Shown: positions 32,139 through 41,691 of the stretch, in pieces
How positions within the stretch are numbered: position 1 is the first letter of the stretch
Layout of the letters: each line of letters opens with the position of its first letter
Source of the DNA: Chara braunii
Lineage: Eukaryota; Streptophyta; Charophyceae; Charales; Characeae
Length of the DNA stretch: 42,829 bases
Reading direction: 5' to 3'
Assembly: GCA_003427395.1 (NCBI GenBank)
Contig: BFEA01000033.1
Location: 128,902 to 171,730 of the forward strand
Translations under genes and position numbers: made by a program
Notes under the pieces: generated by a model
Database searches by the model: none
Told to the model about the DNA's origin: nothing
What the model saw: the letters and a program-made list of their open reading frames with translations, nothing else

Positions 32139-32308
32139 GGCCCTATCCTGTCGTAGGGGCTCGCGAGAGGTATGGCTGGCGCACTCGGCCGGAGCGGCCT
32201 AAGGAAGCTCCATTTGTGTGTTCGCGATAAGGTTGGTCCAACTCCTGCATGACGCGGCCGAGAGGGTCCCGCGCTGCCGCGTGCGGTGCCGGACCGATGC
32301 GCCCGACA

Positions 32309-32806
32309 ACGCAGAATGGTTGGACGCTGCCTCTTGGTTTATACTTCTGTTGGTCACTTGTCTGCCCCTTTTCCACGAGGCCCTTGGTGCACACAGTCCC
32401 ACATGGTACTTGCTGACTGGATTAAGTGAGACTGGGACTGGGTACCGCTGACTAAGCAATGGTGGACTCACCACTTGCCCACTTGCCTCTGGTCTGCTGT
32501 GAGCAACGTTCGAAAGGCCACTTCTGGACCTTCCGGAAGCCTGCGGACTTGGCCTTTCGAAACTGTAGCAGCTACGACCTTGACCCTTCAAGACTGTAGC
32601 AGCTACGACGTTTACACAACTTTGAGTCCTACTCGACTCCTACTCGACAGACCTAGTGTTCAAGACCCGACAACTACACCGACCTACGATAGACAACAAC
32701 TGACTCCTAAAACGCACGTCACAGGTTCAAACACACAGCGGTACTGTATACGGGTGAGCTAAAGTCTAGGGATCGAGCCCTGGGATCTAGGGTGAAACCC
32801 GTTTCA
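32309..32806 (-). mobile_element. 3' LTR, inner half
   Basis: Matches about 40313-40810 from the junction (CGCAG..AATGG) through TTTATACTT, GTGCACACAGTCCC and CTGTAGCAGCTACGACC to GTGAAACCCGTTTCA. The right copy has an extra GCATCTGCTACTGCTAA near its end. With the outer half this makes an LTR of about 915 bp, equal to the right copy within small indels. Confidence 0.9.
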
Positions 32807-32820
32807 CTCCCGTCGGCCTA
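32807..32820 (-). promoter_or_regulatory. Polypurine tract
   Basis: Read on the minus strand, GGCCGACGGGAG directly precedes the LTR start TGAAACGGG. This is the position of the primer for plus-strand DNA synthesis. The tract is short and interrupted. Confidence 0.5.
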
Positions 32821-32844
32821 AATTCGAGGTCCTCCGAGAACACT

Positions 32845-33812
32845 TCAGTCCAAGGTGGGACCTTTACCTTTCCTATCTCTCTCATAGGCTCGAACTACGC
32901 CGGGAGCGGTCTCTAGAAGTTCAGTTCGTGTGAACCAGCGGTCGTCTTCGGGTTCCTGAAAAGAGAATCTGACTTTATACTGTTTCTGTGGACGACCTCT
33001 ACCTCCTGTTATGAACACATCTTCACCTACTATGCGGTCAATGTCTTACCTTCCATCCATGTCTGGAGGAATCATAGACCTCCGTGATGGAAACGATTGA
33101 CTTATGGTACAAGGCAACAACTTTGATGCATGAAACACCGGGTAGGTGTGGAGGTGTGTTGGAATCTCGACTGTGTAGGATGGTCCATCCTCTCTGCCCT
33201 TGACTTCTAAGACTGGTCACGGTCCTCAGTATGCAGACAGTAACTTCTGCGAGATGTTCTCCTCAGGAGCAAACTCTTTGGACTTGACCCAGACTAAGTC
33301 GCCTACTTGAAACTGTGATGGGTGACGGTGCCTATTGGCTTGCTCTATCATCCTATGCTGGGCCTTCCTGAGGTTCTCTACTACGGTAGCAATCTCTTTC
33401 TCATGCTGTATTGCGAACTCCCTAGTTCCGAGCGGTAGCCTCTGAATCTGATCCTGGTTGAGTCCCTCAAACGGTCTACGCGGTCTAAAGGACTTATGCA
33501 ATTTGTTGGGAGCGTGACATGTAGGTAAGTGTACATTGTTATTAAAGGTGTTGGCTTCCTTAGGGAGCATCTCATCCCAATTAATTTGATCGGGTCTAAT
33601 GTACACTCTCAGAACTTGCAACAGGACTTTGTTCATTTGTTCAGTCTGACCGTTGGTCTCTGGATTGCGGCCAGATGACGTTAACAACTTAGATCCGTAG
33701 ACTTTCATTAGTTCCTGCCAGTTCTGACTAGTGAACCGGGTATCTCTATCATTAACTATAGATAGTGGTAGCCCATGGTCACTGACCCAATGATCAAAGA
33801 ACTTTTGTATCA
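32845..33812 (-). pseudogene. Integrase core end, GPY/F module and chromodomain-like tail
   Basis: Reading continues in one frame from 33812 down to a TGA at 32845. The integrase core has NDRDTRF (second catalytic Asp, residue 22) and, 35 residues later, QTEQMN with the catalytic Glu (residue 58). FQVGDLVWVKSKEF and GPxPVLEVKGREDGPSYTV form the GPY/F module. The tail carries DIDRIVGEDVF, KQYKVRFSF and EPEDDRWFTRTELLE, a divergent chromodomain-like block shared with 4429-4740. Frame-preserving stops occur at 33226 (TGA), 33217 (TGA) and 33046 (TAA). A 1-bp deletion near 33812 separates it from the upstream part. Confidence 0.85.
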
Positions 33813-34904
33813 CTAATCTGTGCGGGCCTCTGAGGGCAAAGGAACAAAAACTGCGTACTTACTAAATCTATCGACTATAACCATGACTTGGTTCTTGCCA
33901 TATCTACTCTTGACCCCAACATCCATGAAGTCAATGGACACAGAGTCTCTGGGTCCGTCGGGGATAGGCAAGGATCTGAGAAGACCTAGAGGGGCTCGCG
34001 TAGTGGTCTTATTTCTCTGACAGACTTTACAACTGTGTACATACTCCATGCAGTCGGCCTTCATACCTGGCCACGTAAATGTGCGAATAAGGTTGGCTAA
34101 CGTCTTCTGCCAACCAAAATGTCCCTCTGTGTCGTGGCATTTCCCTAAGATCAAACTACGAATCTCTTTACTGTTCGGAACGCATAGTCGATCGACTATA
34201 TTAGTCTTCTCAAATAGTAACCCATCTATAGTGCGATAGTCAGGCTCTAACTCCGGGGCCTCCTTAACTCTCTTGAGGAGGTCGCTATAGATAGGGTCTT
34301 GCGCATACGCTTCCTTGACTTTCTGTTGCAGGTCTCTCCCTATGTCCAGATAATGCACTATTGCTCCAAAGTAGTCTGCTCTCCTACTTAGAGCGTCCGC
34401 CACTACATTGTATTTTCCTTTGACAGGCTTGAGCTCAAAGTCATACTGATCTATCTCTACGGCCCTCCTAGTAAGCTTAGGTGTCATCCTGTCCTGCGTC
34501 TTCAACCACCTCAATATCCCGTGGTCTGAATAGACTTTGAAGTGTCTCCCAAGCAAGCAGTGCTTCCAGTGATCTAATGCTTGCCTGAGAGCGTAGAGTT
34601 CCCTCTTGTAGGTGGATGTTGCTACCTTCTCTGAAGGCATCCAAGCCGACATGAACTCTACGGGTCTATATCCATTGTCGTCATCTTGCTGTAAAACAAC
34701 ACCTATACCATACTGACTTGCGTCAGTGGTGACAACAAAAGGCAAGGACGGATCGACTACCTTGAGGACGGGATACTGTATCAAAGCCCGTTTTAACTTC
34801 TTCAGGGCTGACGTACAATCTTTGTCCCACTTCCAGATTGCTTCTTTCTTTAGCAGCCTGCCAAGGGGAGCGACGATAGTGGAGAAGTTCCTCACGAACT
34901 TTCT
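33813..34904 (-). pseudogene. RNase H and N-terminal integrase
   Basis: The domain order is RNase H then integrase. RNase H shows VVTTDASQYGIG (Asp58), KRELYAL, VYSDHGILRWL and VVADALSRR, the full acidic set. The integrase zinc finger reads KCHDTEGHFGWQKTL...CKVCQ with both His and both Cys. The core begins with SIDFMDVG (first catalytic Asp, residue 322). The frame ends ARTD followed by a stop caused by a 1-bp deletion; the expected LVIQKFFDHW follows in the next frame. Upstream it is separated from RT by one nonsense codon (TAA at 34905). All catalytic residues seen here are intact. Confidence 0.9.
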
Positions 34905-36512
34905 TTAGTAATTGCCTAAGCCTAGGAACGACCGCAACTCTGTCAATGTGCGGGGCGCTGGCCAATCTCTAATCGCCGCTATCTTACGGTCCTTAGGTTT
35001 GATGCCGTCTCCAGCTAAGACGTGGCTCAAGTACAAAACTTGTGTCTTGGCCCACTCGCACTTCTTCGCGTTGATCTTAAAGTAAGCTTCCCTCAACTTC
35101 TCTAAGACCTGCCTCAGATGACCCTCATGCTCCTCGAGGGTCTTAGTAAAGACTAGGATATCATCTAAGTAGACTACTACAAATTTATCTAACCATGGTC
35201 TAAACAGGTCATTCATACAACGCTGAAAAGTAGCTGGCGCGTTGGTTAGTCCAAAGGGCATTACTATAAACTCGTAGTGCCCATATCCAGTCGTAAACGC
35301 CGTCTTATGCTGATCATCAGGATGGACCTCTATGTGATGATAGCCTGACTTCAAGTCTATCTTTGAGAAGTATTTGCAGCCCTGCACCCGATCTAACATA
35401 TCATCTATACGGGGTAGTGGTTCTGCATTTTTCACTGTGATGACATTAAGATCCCTATAGTCAATGCACATACGAAGCTCTCCCTCCTTTTTCAGGACAA
35501 AAAGAACAGGTGCTCCAAATGGAGACGAACTGGGCCTAATCCAACCCTTCTCAAGGAGCTCATCCAATTGCTTGTGCAACTCCTCTAGCTCCCTTGGGGA
35601 CATTCTGTAGATGGCTCCCTTAGGAGTCTTACTGCCAGGCTCTATCTCAATGCGATGCTGGATAGGCCGCTGCACTACTCCTGTAGGCAGCTTGGCTAAA
35701 TCTGAATACTCCTCCAGCAGTTGGGCAATGATTGGATCGATGGGTTGTTCCTCCTTAGGCTCGGTAACAAGCCTTACATAGGCTACAAAAACCTGCTCCT
35801 GTAATTGCTCCTTCTTTACCAATTGCGCGAGCGAGGGGGCACTGAGACAACAATGTGCCAGAGGGTTATCTACCCCTGACACATGAAACAGGCGAACAGT
35901 CTTAACTTCGCCTGTTGGACTAGGGAGCCTACACTCGTGCTCTCTTAAACGGAGTGTGGCCCCTGCTGCCTCTCCGCAGTCCATTCCAAGGACCATATCG
36001 AAAGGAAGGCCGTCCTCTACAAGGAGAGTCAGGGAATGGAGAACTTTCTCCACCTTCCCATCCTTCTCTAGGCGAAAGTACGCTTGGACTCCCTTTACAT
36101 AATCCTTGACTCGCATAGTGCGATTGTTTGCGAGGATGCTAACTATAGGGTCCTCTAACTTTTGGACTTTGAGATTCAACTTCAGCTTTTGCAGCGCTTT
36201 TCTACTGATATAGCTGCGAGTGGCCCCACTATCTATGAGGGCCCCTACTATGCCTCTAAAGACCTCCACATCTACTAGAACTAGTTGTCCCTTACTATCT
36301 TTCTTCATTTTGGCCCAGGCCGACATCCTTTCTTTCAGCTCCTCTGCCAAGCCTGTGAGGGAAGTGCCTAGAGAGACTCTAACACAAGCAGTCTCTGGAC
36401 AGCTATCTAGGCATTGGCCAAACCTCTGCCATAGACACATGTGGGTTGGGAGTTTTTGTGTGGTGCGCACACTCTTCTCCACATGGTCTAGGGGCAAGGG
36501 AAGTTGCGACCC
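34905..36512 (-). pseudogene. Aspartic protease and reverse transcriptase
   Basis: Numbering from the codon at 36497, the protease motif ALIDSGATRSYIS has its catalytic Asp at residue 89, followed by intact DSGA. The reverse transcriptase runs from about residue 290 to 500 with GWIRPSSSPFGAPVLFV, RMCIDYRDLN, YFSKIDLKSGYHHI (Asp381), MPFGLTNAPATFQRCMN and VVYLDDILVF (YLDD at 443-446). All catalytic residues are present. The frame is open for about 530 codons between TAG (36513) and TAA (34905), where LGNYYRKF is expected. The same frame continues upstream into gag and downstream into RNase H, so it belongs to a single Gag-Pol. Confidence 0.92.
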
Positions 36513-36569
36513 CTACGGACGGTTGCCTTTTGCTGCCTGTGCAGCACTCTGGGCTTCTCTATACTTGGG

Positions 36570-38620
36570 GCAGTATTTTATGATATGCCCTGGGTCACCA
36601 CAATAAATGCACTAATCCTGGTTTATTCGTCACTGCCACACTGTCTGCTCTAAGCCCAAATCTTCCCAAGGCCTGCCTTGTGGCAAGCTAGGGTGCCATC
36701 CACCCCTCCTGGGAGGTGATCGAGTGTAGCGAGGGCGGTTTTGCGGGGGACCTTGACCCCTACCTCCCACTTGGCGGTCTCCTCTGCCGCCAACCCCCCG
36801 ATCGCCCTGTCCACAACCACCAGAGGCATGGCCCCGTTGGCCTTGGCCTCTCCCTCTTCCTTGCGGCCTCCCTCCAGCCACGACAGCAGCGTAAGTCCTC
36901 CCCTGACTAACACCACTATCCTCTTCCTCTAGGCCCCACTCTATCTGATCATATGGGACCTCCTCCATACCACCCTCATCTAGTGTAAGGATCAGGTGAT
37001 CCTTGCCCTTAACCTGACCCGAGATGGTACGACCTTTCCACTTCTTGCCCTTGTCAAGGTCCTTATGCCAGAAAGTGGAAGCTGGCATGGACTGCGCTTC
37101 AAACGCTACCACTTCCCTACTTAGAGTATCGTAGGTCATGGCGGACTCCTTACTCTTCTTAAATAAGTGCCCGCGCAAAGGTTCGGGCATGGCACGATAA
37201 AACAGGTTGACCAACTGGGTCTCAGTAACCCCATGGTCAGGGACGATGATCAGTTCATCCATGACGCTCTTGAGTGCTCTAGCACTTCTCCATTGGCAGG
37301 AATGGATGGTCTGCAGTTTGTCAGAAGCTCTAACACTTTATGTGACATCTGCAAACCTCTCACGCAGTAACTTAAAGAAGTCACTCAGGGGGGTGATCAG
37401 GGAATATGCGACCATATCGTTCTCGCACTTGGCAGCACGGCAAAGCGACCCAGCGAAGCTAGCTGCTTCGTCTTTAAGGGCATGGGAGGCAATGAGGACA
37501 TGTTCCTCAGGAGTTATCTTCTGAAGGTGTACATAGGAGTTCACGTTTGCCTCCCAGTTATTGAAGTTCCCCTCCTTCTTCCCGCTGTAGGAATCAGGGA
37601 ACTTCACCTTAACAGGCTGTCTACGGGGACGAACTTCCTCCTCCCTTGGAGCAGCAAGTTTCACGCCTTCTATGGCGCCTGTACAGAATCACTCCGTATT
37701 TTCTAACCTCGCCTTCACCTCTGAGCCCACGTGCATCATCATTTCGCGTGCGAACTCTCTAAACCCCAATCGTATTGATCGCAAAGCTACATCCTGACTT
37801 CTGGTGAATTGGAACTGCTCTTCCTGAGCCTGTGCTAGGAGTTCAATATTCCCCGCCATAATCTCCATCTTCCCTGCCAATCCGCCTGCGCCTCCATCTG
37901 CACCCTTTGCTGCTTCACCCCCTCCAATTCTTTTGCCGCCTTACTTGCCTCCTCCAACCTTTGCTTCTTTTCTTTGGTCAAACGCAACTTCCATTCTAAT
38001 TTCTCCTCTTCTATCGCCTGACGTTTGAGGGGGTCTTCTTCGACTTCCAACTCCTTTATGACCACCTCCTGTTCTGCCCTGGAGACATATAACATCGCCT
38101 CCTCCTCTTCACCTAGGGACAAATTAACAGCCCATTCTGAGACCTTCTTTTCTATCCAGGGGTCCTCCTTCTTTGTGCCACTTGACCCTCCTCTTTCCCC
38201 GGTACTCTTTCTTATCAAGGGCACTTCTTCTTCCACTTTTTTCTCTTCTTCTTCTTCTTCTTCTTCTTCTTCTTCTTCTTCTTCTTCTTCTTCTTCTGCT
38301 TTCACTGCTTTCAATTTCTCCTCTTCTTCCTTCTTCAACTTTTCCAACTCCTCCAACTTCTTCTTCTTTGCGGCTTGCTCCTCCAATAAGGCAAATTTCT
38401 TAGCCTGCTTTACCAACTCCTCCTTCCTGGCCTTCTGCTTGGCCAGAATCTTTGCAGCCTCCTCCTCATGCTCCTTTGTATAAGGAGTGGTCCCAGTTCC
38501 ACCCCTCGTCTCCACTCTACACATAAACGTGTTCCAGAATCCTAATGGAAAAAGGAGACGCCATAGGGTCCCCCAGAGGAAGAACCCCACGAGCAAGCCA
38601 TACATGGGGTAGTCATCCAT
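36570..38620 (-). pseudogene. Gag with N-terminal hydrophobic segment, coiled coil, capsid and zinc knuckle
   Basis: The ATG at 38620 starts MDDYPMYGLLVGFFLWG; residues 7-33 are strongly hydrophobic and could be a membrane anchor. A Lys/Glu-rich coiled coil follows, with a run of about 19 Glu at 38240-38296. A 1-bp frameshift near 37870 leads to the capsid region: WEANVNSYVHLQ, ALKDEAASFAGSL, LSDFFKLLRERFADVT, VNLFYRAMPEPLRGHLF. A Gly/Arg-rich stretch lies at about 36720-36900. The zinc knuckle CIYCGDPGHIIKYC is at 36570-36611. In-frame stops lie at 37689 (TGA), 37338 (TAA), 36630 (TGA) and 36612 (TAG). In the family Gag forms the particle and packages RNA. Confidence 0.85.
38240..38296. repeat. 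(TTC)n coding for poly-Glu in Gag
   Basis: A trinucleotide run that on the minus strand encodes GAA/GAG codons in the coiled-coil part of Gag. It is likely to vary in length between copies. Confidence 0.9.
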
Positions 38621-39317
38621 GGTGTCAAGTGCACGACAAGGACTGTCCCACTCCTCACCACTTAGACCTACCCACTTAACTGACTGACTGACTGTCTAAG
38701 GACCACAGAGCCTTACCCTTCGATCCATCCAGGTTACCACGGCCGACGGAAGCTTTCACCACCACTGTCCTTTACAAACCAGACCCAGATGCCCAGCACC
38801 TGCGGTCAATCCCACCTGGCTTTCACTCCGGTTCAGAACCCTGTTAACTAGGGTCTCTAGCCTAGACCTATCACTAAGCTGCCACTACTGGACTTCAGCA
38901 CTGATCAGGAGGCATTCAACGACATCCCCCGTAAATCCTTAGGAATTGTTTAACGTCGCAAACAGGACAACGGGATCAGCAAGTCCTCTCAACACTTAGA
39001 CAGCTGGTTGTGCAACCCACAACTCGGATTTTGGACCTACCATGCCACACTAAGCAGGCCGCCGGTCTGTACCGGTCCTTGGGAGGGTTTGTCCTCCGGG
39101 TCAGTCAGTCGTCAGACATGGACTTAAGCCCTACTCAGCCCGTGTGGGTTTGGTCAACGCAGCTCTACGACCTTATACACGGAGTTCCTATCACCTGGAC
39201 AAAAGAGACTCAATGCAGAAAGAAGAGACAAACAGACTTAGCAAGTACCATGCGGTTAGTGCACATCCATAGGGCGAGGGGCTGAAGGCTTGGCGAGAAT
39301 ATACCAACTCCAGCTTG

Positions 39318-39435
39318 GTCAAACTCGTGGTCAACAGCTCTAGTCAACCCTCGGTCAACGCCTTCGTCAACTTTGGTCAGCCCTCAGTCAACTTCTGTCA
39401 ACTCCCTAGTCAACGCCTTGGTCAACGCTCAACTC
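39318..39435. repeat. Degenerate GGTCAAC short-period repeat
   Basis: The phrase (G/A)GTCAAC occurs nine or more times at 10-20 bp intervals with CT-rich spacers. Its reverse strand reads GTTGAC(C/T), a W-box-like core, within the leader of the element. Confidence 0.7.
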
Positions 39436-39632
39436 GGCTATGGCTGCCGACCTCTTCTCTCTCACCAACCTTCACTTCTCTATTCCTCCCTCCTTCCTTC
39501 TTTCTTCTTCTTTCTTACTTCACCCTGGCTATGGCTTCCTTCTCCCTCGTCGTCCCTCCTTCTTCCTCGACTATGGCTTCTCTCTCCTCCTTTGTCTCTC
39601 CCTCCTTCCTTGGACCACACAACGATCTTGTA

Positions 39633-39635
39633 TCG

Positions 39636-39697
<62 letters not shown>

Positions 39698-39698
39698 A

Positions 39699-39733
<35 letters not shown>
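39633..39733. repeat. (CT)n microsatellite in the leader
   Basis: Two CT tracts separated by AACTCTAT. Open frames across it encode only Ser-Leu repeats and are not genes. Confidence 0.95.
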
Positions 39734-39737
<4 letters not shown>

Positions 39738-39868
39738 CGTTGTCCTTTGCAGGTGCACGATGTCTTCTTCCGCGGCGCAGCTATGGCGGACACTTCGCCT
39801 TCCTCGATGACGAGTCTCAGCTATGGCGCACTGCTAAATGACGATGGCGCGTGAAATAACGGGAACCT

Positions 39869-39880
39869 GCTCCGATACCA
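39869..39880 (-). promoter_or_regulatory. Primer-binding site for initiator tRNA-Met
   Basis: The minus strand reads TGGTATCGGAGCAGGTTC directly after the LTR end (GATTGCA). Compared with the complement of plant-type tRNA-iMet it has one substitution in the first 12 bases and one base missing after GAGC. Confidence 0.75.
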
Positions 39881-39881
39881 A

Positions 39882-40810
39882 TGCAATCAGACTCGCTTTC
39901 TTCTTCGATTCGCATGCATGCAAACAGATGACAAGACACACTGGCGCCAGGCGCCCACAAAAAGCTCAGAGATCTTCAAGTCGAGAATACAGTTCAGATA
40001 CAGACTCGCCTCAAATTGGCTATGGCGCCTGAGCGCCTACACCGCTCACTTCCCAACTCTGTACTCACATCAACTGTTCACACACACCCAACTCCGGGCC
40101 TCCCTGAATATCCCACGCACACATACTCTGAATCAGACACGCACCCTCACTACTTCCTAACACTAGCTATCGCAGCTATGGCCGCCAGCTATCACTAACC
40201 CCAAGCAGCTATGGCTGCACTGTCTCCCTCTCAGCCCACTTCGACTTCGGGCAACTGCAGATCACCTCGCACAAGACGCGAAGGTAGCGCTTCGGCATGG
40301 CTCATGCAGGAATGAATGAATGGCTCGACGCTGCCTCTTGATTTATACTTTGGTCACTTGTCTGCCCTTTTTCCACCGGGCCCTTGGTGCACACAGTCCC
40401 ACATGGTACTTGATGACTGGACTAAGTGAGACTGGGACTGGGTACCGCTGACTAAGCAAGGGTGGACTCACCACTTGCCCACTTGGCTCTGGTCTGCTGT
40501 GAGCAACGTTCGAAAGGCCACTTCCGGACCATCCGGAAGCCTGCGGACTTGGCCTTTCGAAACCGTAGCAGCTACAACCTTGACCCTTCAGGACTGTAGC
40601 AGCTACGACCTCTACACAACTTTGACCCCTACTTGACAGACCTACGGTTCAAGACCCGACAACTATACCGACCTACGACAGACAACAACTGACACCTAAA
40701 ACGCAGGTCACGGGTTCAAACACACAGGGGTACTGTATACGGGTGAGGTAAAGTCTAGGGATCGAGCCCTGGGATCTGCATCTGCTACTGCTAAGGTGAA
40801 ACCCGTTTCA
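39882..40810 (-). mobile_element. 5' LTR of the minus-strand element
   Basis: A complete copy of 929 bp with TG at one edge (TGCAATCAGACTCG) and CA at the other (CCCGTTTCA). It is uninterrupted at the site where the left copy carries the nested element. Repeated CTATGG(C/T)(G/T)CC phrases occur in the first 350 bp. Transcription in the minus direction would start inside it. Confidence 0.9.
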
Positions 40811-40815
40811 TGTGA

Positions 40816-41372
40816 AAGGACATGCGAGGTATGAGGGAGCGAGTCGTAAGAAAGAGTAGTTGATGAGTATGACAGTAGTGGCCGATGGGTATCTACGAAC
40901 GGGAAGAATACGGGTGATGGGAATGGAGTTGGAAACAGCCGGTACCGAGCATCATAGTGTGCGTCTGGGTACCGCCTCGAAGTATCCCGGCCACTATGAG
41001 CCCGAGGTTCGGGCACAGGGAGTGGAGCCTTGCCCCACCCCCGCAGCCCCTCCAGTAGGTGTCTCGGGCCACCGGGGAAAGGCCGTGGCTTTAACTCCTG
41101 GCTCTTCCTTCCTTTGTGACTCATCCTTGTCGGTAACAAGTAACCGGACTGCTGCCGCCCAGAATATAAGGGGCTTGTGTGTCTTTTACTGAAGAAAAAA
41201 AAAAAACATTTGGGGTAGAGCAGTGGAAAATCCTCCCAATCGGGTAGTAATGAATGTTGCTGCCTCAGGATCTCTCGACCATAACAAGGAGAAGCCATGA
41301 GTAAGCGACACTGAACCCAGTTTCCAATATTATAAATACGAAGTCTGATCCTTGAAGGAAAACGAAAAGAGA
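40816..41372. other. Host or retroposed sequence ending in an A run
   Basis: GC-rich sequence to about 41180 ends in GAAG followed by 12 A (41195-41206), which could be the tail of a retroposed transcript. Open frames on both strands are not recognisable. The stretch 41207-41372 leads into the U6 copy and has TATAAATA at 41331. Confidence 0.4.
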
Positions 41373-41475
41373 GTCGTTCGGGACATATGTTAGAGTAAGA
41401 ACAATACAGAGAAGATTAGCATGGCCCCTGTGCAAGGATGCAGGCATGAATCGAGATATGCTTGGAAAAAAAAAA

Positions 41476-41479
<4 letters not shown>
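41373..41479 (+). pseudogene. U6 snRNA retropseudogene with poly(A) tail
   Basis: GTCGTTCGGGACAT is followed by AACAATACAGAGAAGATTAG, CATGGCCCCTGTGCAAGGAT and AATCGAGATATG, matching U6 from the 5' stem-loop to near the 3' end. The ACAGAGA box and the AGC triad region are intact. The 5' part (ATGTTAGAGTAAG) and 3' end are diverged. The copy ends in TTGG followed by 14 A (41466-41479), where a real gene would have a T run, so it is best explained as retroposition by a LINE. TATAAATA at 41331 is about 40 bp upstream and is probably chance. Confidence 0.88.
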
Positions 41480-41480
<1 letters not shown>

Positions 41481-41514
<34 letters not shown>

Positions 41515-41515
41515 N

Positions 41516-41602
<87 letters not shown>
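41481..41602. repeat. (GA)n microsatellite with a single N
   Basis: A pure GA run starting right after the A tail of the U6 copy, with an N at 41515. It lies only 89 bp upstream of the splice acceptor. Poly(A) tails often seed such repeats. Confidence 0.95.
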
Positions 41603-41606
<4 letters not shown>

Positions 41607-41691
41607 GCTGCCATTTCTGTTTTTAACTTGAGCCTTGCCATTCATTCATTCGATGGACGTTGTGTTTGACTGTTGCATTCTCTGCCGGCAG

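Larger units (their letters stand above)
25013..32308. mobile_element. 7.3-kb nested element, apparently non-coding and hairpin-rich
   Basis: The segment interrupts an LTR that is contiguous at 40300-40330. It starts TGTCGGCGCG and ends GCGCCCGACA, so its ends form a short TG...CA inverted repeat. Flanks ACAC (25009-25012) and ACGC (32309-32312) fit a 4-bp target duplication with one change; the uninterrupted copy reads ATGC. No long terminal repeats and no convincing protein were found. The interior carries a U6-like sequence, three tandem hairpin units near 26.5-26.9 kb, ten hairpins at 28.7-29.5 kb, three more at 29.8-30.1 kb and a four-way junction at 31.4 kb. It may be a large non-autonomous retroelement or a new class. 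Confidence 0.65.
38621..39868 (-). other. Retrotransposon leader between PBS and gag
   Basis: About 1.25 kb of untranslated leader on the minus strand. It holds GGTCAAC-type repeats (39318-39435) and the (CT)n tract at 39633-39733. No gene is supported. Confidence 0.7.
24592..40815 (-). mobile_element. Minus-strand Ty3/gypsy retrotransposon with nested insertion
   Basis: Two LTR copies flank gag and pol. The 5' LTR (on the minus strand) is 39882-40810. The 3' LTR is split into 24597-25012 and 32309-32806 by another element. TGTGA occurs at 24592-24596 and 40811-40815 and is a candidate 5-bp target duplication. The left LTR lacks the first 10 bp (TGCAATCAGA) present in the right copy, which could be a deletion between two GA dinucleotides. 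Gag and pol appear to have been one continuous reading frame. By eye the first 415 bp of the two LTRs differ at roughly two dozen positions, so the insertion is not very recent. Confidence 0.85.
1598..41691 (+). other. 40-kb intron of the G8-domain gene, filled with mobile elements
   Basis: The donor is CAG/GTATGT at 1597/1598. The acceptor is CTCTGCCGGCAG ending at 41691, behind a pyrimidine-rich stretch. The upstream exon leaves phase 1 and the downstream exon completes a Gly codon with GC. The spliced reading (RRS-G-QAFLLGRY) matches the conserved GQ...GRY..H.H transition of the family. Both splice sites are strong and lie close to exon edges that show domain continuity. The intron holds at least six identifiable mobile or retroposed insertions. 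Transcript reads across the junction would settle it. Confidence 0.8.

Noticed and set aside
25013-32308. CACTA-type transposon (CACTG at 25010)
   Set aside because: The right end does not carry the inverted CACTG, and no 3-bp target duplication fits.
25013-32308. Complete LTR retrotransposon
   Set aside because: Ends are TG...CA, but no direct terminal repeats, primer-binding site or pol could be found inside.
38025-38483. Ser-rich plus-strand open frame
   Set aside because: Antisense shadow of the Glu-rich coiled coil of Gag.
40865-41298. Protein-coding genes on either strand between the LTR and the U6 copy
   Set aside because: Open frames on both strands overlap, have no motif, and the region is GC-rich, where long frames occur by chance.
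41331-41338. TATA box of a working U6 gene
   Set aside because: The copy ends in poly(A) rather than a T-run terminator and its 5' part is diverged, so the element is probably a chance match.
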